A stretch of DNA of 64,000 bases, taken from contig NC_083577.1 of assembly GCF_027579695.1 (NCBI RefSeq), positions 27,477,198-27,541,197 on the forward strand, given 5' to 3'. The first letter of the stretch is position 1. Each line of letters opens with the position of its first letter. This document shows positions 1 to 10,059 of the stretch, piece after piece. Source of the DNA: Neoarius graeffei (lineage: Eukaryota > Chordata > Actinopteri > Siluriformes > Ariidae). Position numbers and translations under genes: made by a program. The notes beneath the pieces are model-generated. The model made no database searches. It saw only the letters and a program-made list of their open reading frames with translations, and was not told the origin of the DNA.

Positions 1-594
1 AGCATTTCAGAGGAATGTACTCCGAACACAATATCCGAGTCAGACGGGAATTAAGAAATGAAAAGCTCTTAAGGACATCATGGCTGTGAAGGCTGTAATG
101 ACTGAGAAATGTCTTAAATCCGAAATGAACGTGTCTTTCAGTGAACTCTAGTTTAGTACAATGATAAAGTACTTTCAAGTAGTTTTATGACTCTAACTTT
201 ATTACAGCTGTGCAACATTAATTACTACTTTATTACTGTAAATTTATTTCGCAAATGAGTATTTTATAACAGAAATTATCACTGTAATCATTTCTATGGT
301 GTGTGTTCTTTTACAGTGACACACAAGGTGACAATGTGAATTTAATTGCATTTAATCTAAATCTTAAATTAACTTTAGTGTATTTAAGTTACCTTCAAGA
401 CCAGCCCTTAAACTTAGCAGTAAATTCAAATCCCTTTACTGAACTTTTTAAATTCATTAAATACACGAGTAACTTGAAGACCCTTTATTGATATTCTTAA
501 AAGTAGGAGTGACTTTAAGAAGTCATGAAAGTCACAAAGTTATACTAGAAAAATTCTTAAAGTTATAAGTAAATACACTGAAATTTAGGATACT
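1..594. other. AT-rich sequence, nothing recognised
   Basis: No gene or repeat signature is recognised here. The stretch is AT-rich, has only short open frames, and ends at the TTAA that flanks the next element. Confidence 0.5.
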
Positions 595-1249
595 TTAAAG
601 TGCCATTCCACCATTGGATGTATTCTTTGGCATAAAATACAATATATTTTATGACAACATGACTAGACAGAGAAATCTTTTAGCTTCAAAATGATATATG
701 AAACATAATTTTTTGACAATGACAAGTATATTAATTTTGCGACCAAAGTCACCTACCCTTTTAATTTCCGCGCGGTAGTGAAACGTGATGTCATTGGCAG
801 GTTCCCCTTCTTGTGTACCACGTGTCGGTCTATTTTTAGACCAGGAAACCCCCAAAGTGAGAGAGTCATTTCTCCTCGTATATGGGGGCCAAAAAAATTG
901 TGAAAAATTTTGAGTTAATCTTTCAGTTAGCTAGATTTATTGGTATTAGCTAGATTTATTGGTATTATTTTTATCGCGTTCTATCCGCCATTGCTGATAA
1001 TATGTGCCACGTCACACGTCACGTGGTACACAAGAAGGGGAACCTGCCGATGACATCACGCGCGGAAATTAAAAGGGTAGGTGACTTTGGTCGCAAAATT
1101 AATATACTTGTCATTGTCAAAAAATTATGTTTGATATATCATTTTGAAGCTAAAAGATTTCTCTATCTAGTGATACCATTTATATATGTTGTCAAAATAT
1201 ATTGTATTATATGCCAAAGAATACATCCAATGGTGGAATGGCACTTTAA
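595..1249. mobile_element. TTAA-flanked MITE with ~230 bp terminal inverted repeats
   Basis: Bases 599-827 are repeated inverted at about 1018-1245; both ends read AGTGCCATTCCACC inward. TTAA flanks both sides (595-598 and 1246-1249). There is no transposase. TTAA target duplication with a purine-rich terminus suits Kolobok-type elements, but the class is inferred. Small open frames inside the arms are by-products of the repeat. Confidence 0.75.
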
Positions 1250-1460
1250 CCTCCTAGGGCTTAGCGGTCACATGCGTGGACAGCACTTTATGGAAATTCG
1301 GAACAAGAATCCACATATGTGGACATATTTTTTCTCTAAAAGTACATCTTATCAAAAGATGATGCTTAGTTTTTATTCTAATCAGGTTCTAATAAGCCCA
1401 AATATCAAAGAGAAATAAAAAATGCATGTAAAAAAAACAGCTTGGGCCTTAGGAGGTTAA
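1246..1460. mobile_element. Short piggyBac-like MITE (TTAA, CCTCCTA termini)
   Basis: The element is 207 bp between TTAA at 1246-1249 and TTAA at 1457-1460. Its left end reads CCTCCTAGGGC and its right end is the approximate inverse, GGGCCTTAGGAGG. TTAA plus a terminal CCY is the piggyBac pattern. There is no coding capacity. It shares its left TTAA with the preceding MITE. Confidence 0.6.
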
Positions 1461-1512
1461 GAATATCTTAAAGCTGTTCATTCATCGAGTGTAAGTCATG
1501 ACTTGAGTCTGT

Positions 1513-1513
<1 letters not shown>

Positions 1514-1563
<50 letters not shown>
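1514..1563. repeat. (CA)n microsatellite
   Basis: About 50 bp of pure CA dinucleotide. It abuts the left end of the next TIR element. Confidence 0.95.
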
Positions 1564-1567
<4 letters not shown>

Positions 1568-2115
1568 CCTGTGCAAAAGTCTTAGGCGCATGTAAAGAAA
1601 TGCTGGAGACCAAAAATGGCTTAAAAATAATGAAATGAAATTTTCAACATTAATAAAATATGATAAACAGGAAGCAATAAGCCATAATAAATGAAACAAA
1701 GTCAATATTTGGTGTGAGACGACCCTTTTGATTTAAAAAAAAAATAGTAGTCTGAGGTGCAGTGAGTGCAGTTTTATGCGGAAATGAGCTGTAGGTTTTA
1801 CTGAGCATCTTACAGAACCAGCCGCAGTTCTTCCGGACTCTTTGACTCTCACACTTGCTTCTTCATTTCGCACCAAAACCCAGCAGCCTTCATTATGATT
1901 TCTTTTTTAATCTGAAAAGTGCTCTCTTATGGAATATGCTGCTCAGATACAAACTTTTTTTTTCTGTAACATTTTATTTTGTGCTGGAAAACGAACAAAC
2001 GTTTGGACTCTAAAATGTTTTTGTATAATGTAGAAGTCGTAAAATAGAAATATATAACAAAGTTCATATGACAAAAAAAAAGGGGGGGGGGGCCTAAAAT
2101 TTTTGCACAGGCCTG
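1564..2115. mobile_element. Non-autonomous Tc1-like element
   Basis: Terminal repeats match: CAGTCCTGTGCAAAAGTCTT at the left, and the inverse of CAGGCCTGTGCAAAAATTTT at the right. The length is 552 bp with no intact transposase. The terminus resembles a common fish Tc1 family. The left flank is the CA microsatellite, so no clean TA is visible there. Confidence 0.6.
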
Positions 2116-2430
2116 AGATATAATATATGTTTTTACATTTGCATGAGGTGTTTTTTTTTTTCCCAATCGATTCGATAAAACATTATTTGGCAAAATTCAA
2201 ACGAAAACCTTTTTTGTTTTCTATTTAAGTTACGTGACACTGAAGAGCAAATGGGAACTTTACTTTTCTGAAAAAAGAGCATTCTGTAAGAGTGAAACTG
2301 CAGCTTCAGGACTTTAATACGCAGACAGGAACACCGAGCATTTGCAGTTATGTTTTGTCAAAATTGTTAAAATATAATTTATATTGTGCGCAAAACTGCG
2401 AAACCCACAGCAAAGATGATATAACCCTGT

Positions 2431-2433
<3 letters not shown>

Positions 2434-2496
<63 letters not shown>
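2434..2496. repeat. (GATA)n microsatellite
   Basis: About 15 uninterrupted copies of a GATA/TAGA tetranucleotide. Confidence 0.97.
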
Positions 2497-2497
<1 letters not shown>

Positions 2498-2506
2498 TAA
2501 CCCTGT

Positions 2507-3213
2507 CTCTGTGATGAACAGCTAAAATCCAGATTCATATATCAGTAATATCACTTGCAAAATATCTGCACACTCATACCGTCATTCTGTGCTCACTGTT
2601 ACTTGTATTTATACTTATTTAAATTTACTATTTCATCTTTGCACTATGCACCATATTGCACCAAAAGGGAAATCCTTTCTGTGATGAACAGCTAAAATCC
2701 AGATTCATATATGTTCATTATATATATTCATTATTCATGTTAATAAAAATATATGAGAATGAGGACAGGCAGACTATATAGGTGATGATGAAATTGAGAG
2801 TAAGTCTGTGACTGGTCTTCTTGTATTTAGTGTATAGCTATAGGTATGTGTATGTACTGTATAGATGTATTGTATGTGTGTCTATATGCATAACATGAGT
2901 ATCTGTATATATGATTTGATTTGGTCGATATTATACCATGTCGGTATGTTGGTATGTTTTCTTTTTTTGTTTATTGCTTTTGTTTTCTTTTGTTTATATA
3001 GTTTATTATGGCGGAAAGTGACGTTTGATTAGCGGTGGTATAGAGGGTTAGGATTGGATAAGTTATTACTTCTTCCTAATCCTTTCTGAACATTATTACG
3101 TTACTGCCTTGTGGCTACGCTATTCTGTTTGTTTATGACGATGTTTTGATTATTGCATTTTTTATTTAAATTTTTATTTTTATATCTTTCTTCTTTATTG
3201 TTCAGAATAAAGT

Positions 3214-3265
<52 letters not shown>

Positions 3266-3516
3266 TATCAGTAATATCACTTGTAAAATATCTGAACACT
3301 TATACTGTCATTCTGTGCGTACTGTATACTTTATATTTATTTAACTATTCCATACTTGACTTACCTGGATTACTTTGCACTATGCACCTATTTTTGTTGT
3401 TGTTGTTTGCTTGTTTGTTTGTTTTGTGTATACGCTTTTTTTTAATCTGTTTTGTACTATGAGAGCTAAGTGAACAATTCCTCGTGTGTGTCCACATACC
3501 TGGCAATTAAAGTGTT

Positions 3517-3520
<4 letters not shown>
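2507..3520 (+). repeat. Duplicated non-LTR retrotransposon 3' tails (class unresolved)
   Basis: A 3'-UTR-like block at about 2538-2660 (containing TTTGCACTATGCACC) recurs at about 3264-3390. A second block beginning CTGTGATGAACAGC occurs at 2507 and 2680. An AATAAAG precedes an (ATCA)n tail at 3220-3262, and GGCAATTAAAG lies near 3506. These are usual features of fish LINE 3' ends. No reverse transcriptase is preserved. Confidence 0.45.

Positions 3521-3603
<83 letters not shown>
3521..3603. repeat. (AT)n(AG)n compound microsatellite
   Basis: About 42 bp of AT repeat followed directly by about 40 bp of AG repeat. Confidence 0.97.
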
Positions 3604-3607
<4 letters not shown>

Positions 3608-3813
3608 TAGTCAAAATTACATTAGCACTTAAATGATAGAAACCATTTATTCACAAAACGTACATCACATGTGCAAGATGATTTACAGGATGGTCTCGGC
3701 CTGTTTGCCATCGTGTTCAACACACAAAAACCAACGAGCAACAGTACCATTTAAAGAATAATCAAAATAATCAAAATAATCCGTTAGCGTTAACACAATT
3801 TTGACTAACCCCG
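3604..3813. mobile_element. ~210 bp TIR MITE, copy 1
   Basis: GGGTTAGTCAAAATTA at the left is matched inverted at the right (AATTTTGACTAACCCC), followed by TA. There is no gene. The same termini bound the element at 4078-4299. A mariner-like origin is suggested only by the TA. Confidence 0.6.
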
Positions 3814-4077
3814 TATATATAAAACTCAAAATGCTTTCTAATGTTAGTCTAGTCCGTATGTTTGGGTGATGAAACTTTGTGCCTTTTTTTATTTTTTCCA
3901 ATTATTGTACTTATGTTATACAGCGGGACTCAGTACGTATATCCAGTCAACATCACATTATCCCAACTTTTTACCTGTCTAGAATTAAATTAAATAGCGT
4001 AACGTTACCTTTGTTTTTCTCCTTCGGAAGCTTTAAAGTTTTTAAAGAGAATTTCAGATTGAACCTCTTTAATAATG

Positions 4078-4299
4078 CAGGGTTAGTCAAAATTATGTTA
4101 ACACTTAAATGATAGAAACCAATCGGATCTGTAATGGAAGTTCGTCAGTGGCGTACTGCTAGACGTAGACGTCTGACGTCACTGTTGGGGTGTCAAAAAA
4201 GTAGGGCACAATTACGCCAGCAGCGGTCATGGTCACGGTGCACCACACATTCAGGAGAAAAATAATCCATTAGTGTGAACATAATTTTGACTAACCCTG
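4078..4299. mobile_element. ~220 bp TIR MITE, copy 2
   Basis: The ends CAGGGTTAGTCAAAATTATG and its inverse match copy 1 at 3604. TA follows the right end. The interior differs from copy 1 and includes a GACGTAGACGTCTGACGTC segment. Confidence 0.6.
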
Positions 4300-4626
4300 T
4301 AATAATAATAATAACTTGATAAAGATAAAGAAATGAAGGCCAACAGACGAGATATAGTAGTGAAGGACAAGAAGGAAAGAGTTTGTCTGCTCATTGATAT
4401 GTCTGTCCTCACCGAAAGAAACACTTCTCCAGAAAAACTCTCCAAATACAAAGATCTAGAATTCGAAATTGAAAGAATGTAGGGTATGAAGACCACAACC
4501 ATACCAGTGGTAATAGGTGCTCTCGGTCTGGTCAAGAAAGGGATTGAAAAACACACCAGCAAAATCCCTGGTAGCATCAAGATGCAAGAAATTCAGAAGA
4601 TCGTCCTCCTCAGCACTGTTCACATA

Positions 4627-6458
4627 TTAAAGGGGAACTGAAGGCAAATTTTTTTATTATCAAAATTCTATTTCTCATTTTTTTAAATACAGGAACGCAT
4701 GTTTGATCGCTATTTTGTCGCTGCTATAGCAAGTTATGAGTGTTTGAAATACGCTCTGTAATATATCAGTCCATATGTCAAAGCGATGGCCGTAAACGAG
4801 ACTCGTTGAGACCTGTACGAGACATCGTAGGACGGAAGTAAAACGTATAGCGGAAATCAAAGTGACCAATGTTGTCAAAAGACGCGCGCGCCCTCTTTCA
4901 AATGATGACGTAATCAAGCCGGAAGTTTTCCCTGTGTCCGAAATCGCTCCCTACTCACTATATAGTATGGACGCCATTTTGTAGCGCTGTCCGAAACCTT
5001 AGTGAGGATTATACGGGAAATGTGCTCAGTATAACATGTATTTATCACAAAAACACATGCATTTATTTATTATTTTGAAAACCCACCAGCCGCCTGATCG
5101 GGCACGTTTTAATTGTGCGACAGTAATGACGTAAATACCAGCGCGACGGACTCGTCCTTATCCTGTCGTCTTTCCAACTCTTCTCTTCTGGTTCGAAGTC
5201 GTATGGAATAATCTCCATCACTGATGAAGCTGGCGAATCTCAAACTTAATCTAAATTGGAATGATATGGCGATCTGGCCGCTGTGTAAACAGTTTTCAAA
5301 ATGGCGGCGCTGATACTTCACGTTTGAAGTCTCGCACGAGTCTCGTGAAGATCTCATGGATAAGCGACGCCTGCCGTGGACCAAACGAACTGCATTCAAC
5401 ACGGCTAAAAAACAAAAAGGCTGATAAGTGTAATATGCCAATACGAGTCACCAGGGCTGCGTTAACCCTTGCTGAGGCCCTGGGCAGACACACCCCCGAG
5501 GCCACACACCCCGCCTGTTGTCAACTGCGCTCAGCAAATTCACCCCCTCAGACGTGCCTGTCTAACTAGACACAGAAACTTAAATAATGACAGTGGCACG
5601 ATTAAAAATACTATTGAACGATTAAACTTTATATCCATCAACACCTATTTAATCAAGAAAAAGCAATGGTGAAATAGGCAGTTGCGTGGTGAAAAAATCC
5701 ATCAGACATCGCGGTTAACAAGTCTGGTTAACTAAAGTTTAGCCTCAAGAAGCCTTTGAATGAGTGAGTCAATGAACAACATGCCAAGAACATAACCGAG
5801 GCCTACAACAGTTTCTTTAGTATTCAGAACAAGAACATTCATTTGGTATATAACCGTTCGTTTTCATTTTGGAATCCAGGCGACTTTTAACTTGTGAAAA
5901 CAAAGAGCGATAACAAAGAAAGAAAAATATCTTGCTTCTCAGAAATAAATCTCAAAATGTTAGGCTATGTGAAGCATTTCATCCTTTCACACACGTAATG
6001 TCCCAAACAGCAGTGGCACACAGCTTTGCACATTCAGTTTGACAGCCATGGGTCAACTTACAAGGGCACTTTCCTACTTTTCTGGAAAGCTAAGTCATTA
6101 ATGAAATCATTGAACTCAAGCTGGCGTAGCGTGTGAAGACATGGTGGACAGTGATCATATTGACAATGACGGGTGATTTATGCGACGGGACAAGGTGGGC
6201 TTCCTTACGGGTGGCGAAAGGCATCAAAAATGTTATCAATATGATCAAAACTTCTGAAAATATCGTTTCATATTTTCCGATCTCGCTACCTCCGAGGCCC
6301 CCTAGTGGCCCAGGCCCTGGGCAGCTGCCCATGAAGCCCATTAGGATAACGCATCCTTGCGAGTCACGATATAAGGTTAATAAAACCGAAAACGTAATCG
6401 AATAGCACGTTAATTAAGAAATAAAGCAAATTTAAAAATGACTTCAGTTCCCCTTTAA
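4627..6458. mobile_element. TTAA element (Kolobok-like), large copy
   Basis: TTAA at 4627-4630 and 6455-6458 flanks the inverted ends AGGGGAACTGAAG and CTTCAGTTCCCCT. Both ends and the interior are shared with a 0.67 kb copy at 60779-61451 in the opposite internal orientation. The LINE frame reads through once the element is removed, which proves the TTAA duplication. A hAT-like insertion at 5452-6359 accounts for much of the extra length. There is no intact transposase. Kolobok is inferred from TTAA and the purine-rich terminus. Confidence 0.8.
5452..6359. mobile_element. hAT-like non-autonomous element nested in the TTAA element
   Basis: The 908 bp segment has imperfect inverted ends, CAGGGCTGCGTTAACCC and the inverse of CAAGGATGCGTTATCC. 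It is flanked by a perfect 8-bp duplication CGAGTCAC at 5444-5451 and 6360-6367. The other copy of the host element (60779-61451) lacks it. Its 8-bp duplication and CAGGG start are hAT hallmarks. No transposase frame is visible. Confidence 0.8.
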
Positions 6459-6669
6459 GCAGGACCTTATCTATCAAGTAGACCCTTCACACCCTCATGG
6501 TAGCCCAAAGTCTAAGGGATGGACTCGGCTCCGTGAGCAAACAGAACAGGCCATTAAGGAAAAAGAAAATAATAAAAATCAAGCTAGAATTGTTAACTAT
6601 ATCTAGAATTAGATTTTTTTGGGGCTGTGTGAGAGTTAAAACCTGTGTTATAACTGACCCCAGTCTTCT

Positions 6670-7226
6670 CCCTTATGAAAATTAACCATGGTTTTACTAT
6701 GAAAACTAACCATGGTTTTACCATGGTTTATAGTTATTCATGGTTTTCATGGTTTTTGGGTAACCATGAAAACCATGGTGCATTTTACCTCAATGTTCAC
6801 TTAAATTTTTAGGTTCTAAGTAAATGTTAATGTATCTGGGCTGTTAATCGAGATCCTTCTCTACAGCATTGACTGTTGGACGAAAGCATGGTAATACTAC
6901 AGTTAGTGCATCCTTTTAAAAACCATACTATCCCTTTTTAAACTAATTTCGTAGTTACTATGACCTATTACACATACAACTATGATGCTACCACAGCTAC
7001 TGCAGTACTATGGATAAACCACAGTAATGCTATGGTTGGTTCATAGTACTTAGAATCACCATGAAATACCATAGTAAAACCATGGTTACTACCATGGATG
7101 AACCATCGTAATACTATGGTTGGTTCATAGTACTTAGAATAACCATGAGATACCATAGTAGAATCATGGTTACTACATAAAAACCATGATAAAACCATAG
7201 TAAACCATGGTAGATTTTCGTAAGGG
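6670..7226. mobile_element. TIR element filled with CCATGG palindromes
   Basis: The ends CCCTTATGAAAATTAACCATG and CCCTTACGAAAATCTACCATG (second on the minus strand) are inverted repeats. The interior is dominated by variants of ACCATGGTTTTAC and CTATGGT in both orientations, including a duplicated segment around 7010-7075 and 7095-7145. It has no coding content and the superfamily is unknown. Confidence 0.6.
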
Positions 7227-8059
7227 CTGTACCATCCAAGCCTACTATCGTACACAGTGGCAGATTAAGACACGTCCTGTATCAGACTCCGGATGTATTT
7301 TACAGGAAGAAAATCCCCATCAATAACAAAGATACTAAGCACTAAGTACATTTTCAGCCAGCCTAAACGGAACAAATATAATTATTATGCTCTAAAAGGC
7401 ACACTATCATAGCCTGTTAAATAGTTTCCATATCGATGCCTTGAAATCCGACTCAAGAAAAGCAAATACTGTTCTGGAAATAAAAACGAGACGTAAAATG
7501 TAAATGTAAAACTTGAGCTGGAGCTCATGTGATGTCCCTGATTGAATGTGAGAGCTCGGTGAGGAATGGGGTCAGTCTTTCGGCACGCTCCAGGGTTTGG
7601 GTTTCTGCTGTGTTGGCGCAGTTGGGCGCCCTGTGAACAGCCTGAGACGGGAGATTCGAACGTCAGACTTCACTCCACAAAACATGTTCGTGCCCTGATG
7701 AAATTTCTTGACACTACGAGAGAGCTGAGAACTCCAAAGCGCCAGCCGTCATTTAACATATATAAAGGTGGACATGGGGTGCTTGCTTAAAACGGCTTGT
7801 ATCAGTGTGCCTGGATTAACACGTTTATTATTCACAGCTTGACCAAACACATTTTTAAGAGACCTGTGAGTGTGTCTATCCGTCACTGTGTGCGAGGAGA
7901 TGGAGCAACTCTTCAACGCGCCCCTGTTAACACTACCGTAATTAATTATCATCTGTGAGACCAGAGATAACACGAGCAACTTCAAGCCCGGTCAGGTCCT
8001 TCAAAGTGTGTGAGAGAGACGACGAAGAAGAAGCCTTTATTTGTCAACGTCGCCCCATG
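7227..8059. other. Intergenic, nothing recognised
   Basis: No gene, RNA or repeat boundary could be recognised. The last bases (about 8025-8045) resemble the AGCCTTTATTTGTC start of a common fish repeat tail, but too little is present to call it. Confidence 0.4.
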
Positions 8060-8102
8060 TTAAAGTGCGTATCACAGGTAAATTCAGGAGCAAGATCAAT
8101 GT

Positions 8103-8782
8103 CTCATCTCATCTCATTATCTCTAGCCGCTTTATCCTGTCCTACAGGGTCGCAGGCAAGCTGGAGCCTATCCCAGCTGACTACGGGCGAAAGGTGGGGT
8201 ACACCCTGGACAAGTCGCCAGGTCATCACAGGGCTGACACATAGACACAGACAACCATTCACACTCACAGCCTAGTGGTAGCGTGTCCGCCTCTCGATCG
8301 GGAGATCGTGAGTTCTATTCACGGTCGGGTCATACCAAAGACCATCATAAAAATGGTACCTACTACCATCTGGCAAGGCATGCTGCAATACAGATGTGCA
8401 TGGGGAGTTGAACTCTCGTGGTTACCAGAGAACTAGCCCCCCACTGTAACCCTAGCTATGTAATAGGCGAGAGGCCGAGGGCTACGGAGATCGGCGCCGC
8501 CCGATGCGCCACCATCAGAGTTGGGTCTGGTTAGTACTTGTGTGGGAGACTGCCTAGGAATACCAGGTACTGGGCGTGGGAAGGACTTTGACTTTTTTTG
8601 AGTTAACCTAACCTGCATGTCTTTGGACTGTGGGGGAAACCGGAGCACCCGGAGGAAACCCACGCGGACACGGGGAGAACATGCAAACTCCGCACAGAAA
8701 GGCCCTAGCTGGCCCCGGGGCTCGAACCCGGACCTTCTTGCTGTGAGGCGACAGCGCTAACCACTACACCACCGTGCCGCCC
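8103..8782 (-). repeat. V-SINE-like tRNA-headed SINE, split by another SINE
   Basis: The copy is in reverse orientation: tail CTCATCTCATC on the left, tRNA-type head (GTGGTGTAGTGGTTAGCG on the minus strand) on the right. An 11-bp target duplication AAGATCAATGT lies at 8092-8102 and 8783-8793. The middle is replaced by a different SINE at 8270-8599. Confidence 0.9.
8270..8599 (+). repeat. Composite SINE: tRNA-like head with 5S rRNA-like 3' block
   Basis: The left end has a tRNA-like A box (TAGTGGTAGCGTG, about 8273) and B box (GAGTTCTATTC, about 8309). Bases 8518-8572 closely follow the 3' half of vertebrate 5S rRNA (GGTTAGTACTTG, GGGAGAC, GGAATACCAGGT). It ends in a T-run. It sits inside the V-SINE-like copy. 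SINEs with tRNA and 5S parts are known in vertebrates (AmnSINE1, SINE3), but here the 5S block lies near the 3' end. Function and family are inferred. Confidence 0.65.
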
Positions 8783-9085
8783 AAGATCAATGTAATTCTC
8801 CTATTTTATATTAAACTTTGGTCAAATATCTGTCACATTTTGCATTTTGTGCATTTTTTTTACCTTGCGCAATACCAGAAAAATTCACTTGAAATCAAGG
8901 CATTTGAGGCGAATTGGTCCGCCTCTGAAAAACTTGGCGTTTGGATTTCCCTGGAAACATTGATTTTCGTGACGTCGCGTGCGGGACGCCTCCCTCTGAA
9001 TCCTACGTCAGCGCTGGTTTGTTTCTAAGAAAACGACCTGGTGGTTTTCTGCAAATTTCTTCAACGTTATCGCGTAATTATTAAA

Positions 9086-9259
9086 ATGGTTAACAGATGT
9101 ATCGTAGGAGGGTGTAGCAACACCAATCTTGATGGGATTAGTACTCATCGTTTCCCAAAAGACCGGACAATGAGAGAGAAATGGGAGCGCTTGGTCTACA
9201 CAGGCTGTGCACTGAAACCGTGCAAAGCTCTCGCAGCCTGCTGGCGCTTCCGCAGGTGA
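9086..9259 (+). pseudogene. Partial THAP zinc-finger frame of a transposon
   Basis: The start MVNRCIVGGCSN carries the first C-x4-C pair of a C2CH THAP finger, followed by HRFPKD and the conserved tryptophan (KWERL). The second half (C-x2-H and AVPTIF-type box) is absent; the frame ends after 57 codons in unrelated residues, either by truncation or by entry into an intron. THAP fingers bind DNA in P-element, Kolobok and domesticated proteins. The TTAA-flanked setting makes a transposon origin likely. Start chosen at 9086 because MVNRC is the usual THAP beginning; the upstream in-frame ATG at 9041 would add unrelated residues. Confidence 0.6.
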
Positions 9260-9435
9260 CGCCACGAATCTGGCTCCAGACTCCCTTGGGATTTTTCCAG
9301 ACGCATTTTGTTGTTTTATTTTTTTTCTGCTGTAGACAGATGGCCTTGTGCAAAATTACCCTTCTGGATGAGTGTGTAAAGGGACATACTTTCATATAAA
9401 AAAAATTAAATTGGTCCAGAATATGCCCTTTAACC

Positions 9436-9608
9436 CAACCACACATCTTTGGACTGTAGGGGAAACCGGAGCACCCAGAGGAAACCCACGCAGACACGAG
9501 GAGAACGTGCAAACTCCACACAGAAAGGCCCCTCGTCAGCCGCTGGGCTCGAATCCATAATCTTCTTGCTGTGAGGCGACAGTGCTAACCACTACACCAC
9601 TGTACCAC
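9436..9608 (-). repeat. Partial V-SINE-like copy (head and core only)
   Basis: The reversed core (CTTTGGACTGTAGGGG) and tRNA-type head are present; the tail half is missing. It begins immediately after the right TTAA of the THAP element. Confidence 0.85.
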
Positions 9609-10059
9609 TGAGAGAGAGATTTTCACTCTTCAGCCAGGACAGCAATTTAACACTGAAGCGGTCAAGTGTGTATTCCAAGTGTAAATCCCAATCAATACAC
9701 AAACTGTCCCAGATGTTAAGTGAATACACACACGAGTAGGTTTGTTCGTCTTTGTGTAAACTGTGAAGTCAGTGATTTTGTTGGAAGCTGGCCGTTTTCA
9801 ACCTCAAAATCCACATCCCTCCCAAACACTAGCTGTGTCTCATATACAGCTATTTCATATACGTTTTGTGTTGACAATAGGAAACTCAGTAGTTCATTTC
9901 CAGACAATGTGCTCCATCACAAGGAAGTGTCGAGTGCTGCCCAGGCCTGGCTGATACAACTACATATATAACCTCAATATCATAATAAATTGTCATGATA
10001 CTTTTTATGACATATCGCAGGCAGCTTTTCTGATTTTTTTTTTTTTTAAATGAGAATTT
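9609..10059. other. Intergenic, nothing recognised
   Basis: No coding, RNA or repeat signature was identified between the SINE fragment and the Tc1 relic. Confidence 0.4.

Larger units (their letters stand above)
4335..6481 (+). pseudogene. Non-LTR retrotransposon ORF2 C-terminal remnant, split by a TTAA transposon
   Basis: Translation of 4335-4626 gives a LINE-type C-terminal segment (for example YKDLEFEIERM, TTTIPVVIGALGLVKKG, MQEIQKIVLLSTVHIL) with one in-frame stop after ERM. It is interrupted at TTAA (4627). It resumes at 6459 in the same frame, giving SRTLSIK then TAG, once the insert and one TTAA are ignored. The family assignment is by resemblance to C-terminal segments common in fish LINEs; the clade is not resolved. 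It is non-functional. Confidence 0.6.
8060..9433 (+). mobile_element. TTAA element (Kolobok-like) carrying a partial THAP frame
   Basis: TTAA at 8060-8063 is followed by AGTGCGTATCACAGG. TTAA at 9430-9433 is preceded by the inverse of AGGGCATATTCTGGACC; the two ends are related but diverged. The interior includes a THAP-type frame at 9086-9259 and a nested SINE at 8103-8782. A THAP domain plus TTAA is expected for Kolobok. The left boundary is less certain than the right. Confidence 0.5.

Noticed and set aside
1496-1705. Frame with a run of alternating Cys and Val
   Set aside because: It is translated CA/GT microsatellite.
8270-8330. A tRNA gene
   Set aside because: A- and B-box-like motifs exist but no cloverleaf closes and the sequence continues into a SINE body.
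8518-8575. A functional 5S rRNA gene
   Set aside because: Only the 3' half is similar, it carries substitutions, and it is embedded in a SINE.
9138-9521. 127-codon minus-strand frame
   Set aside because: It overlaps the THAP frame and a SINE fragment antisense; its C-terminal part is SINE translation.
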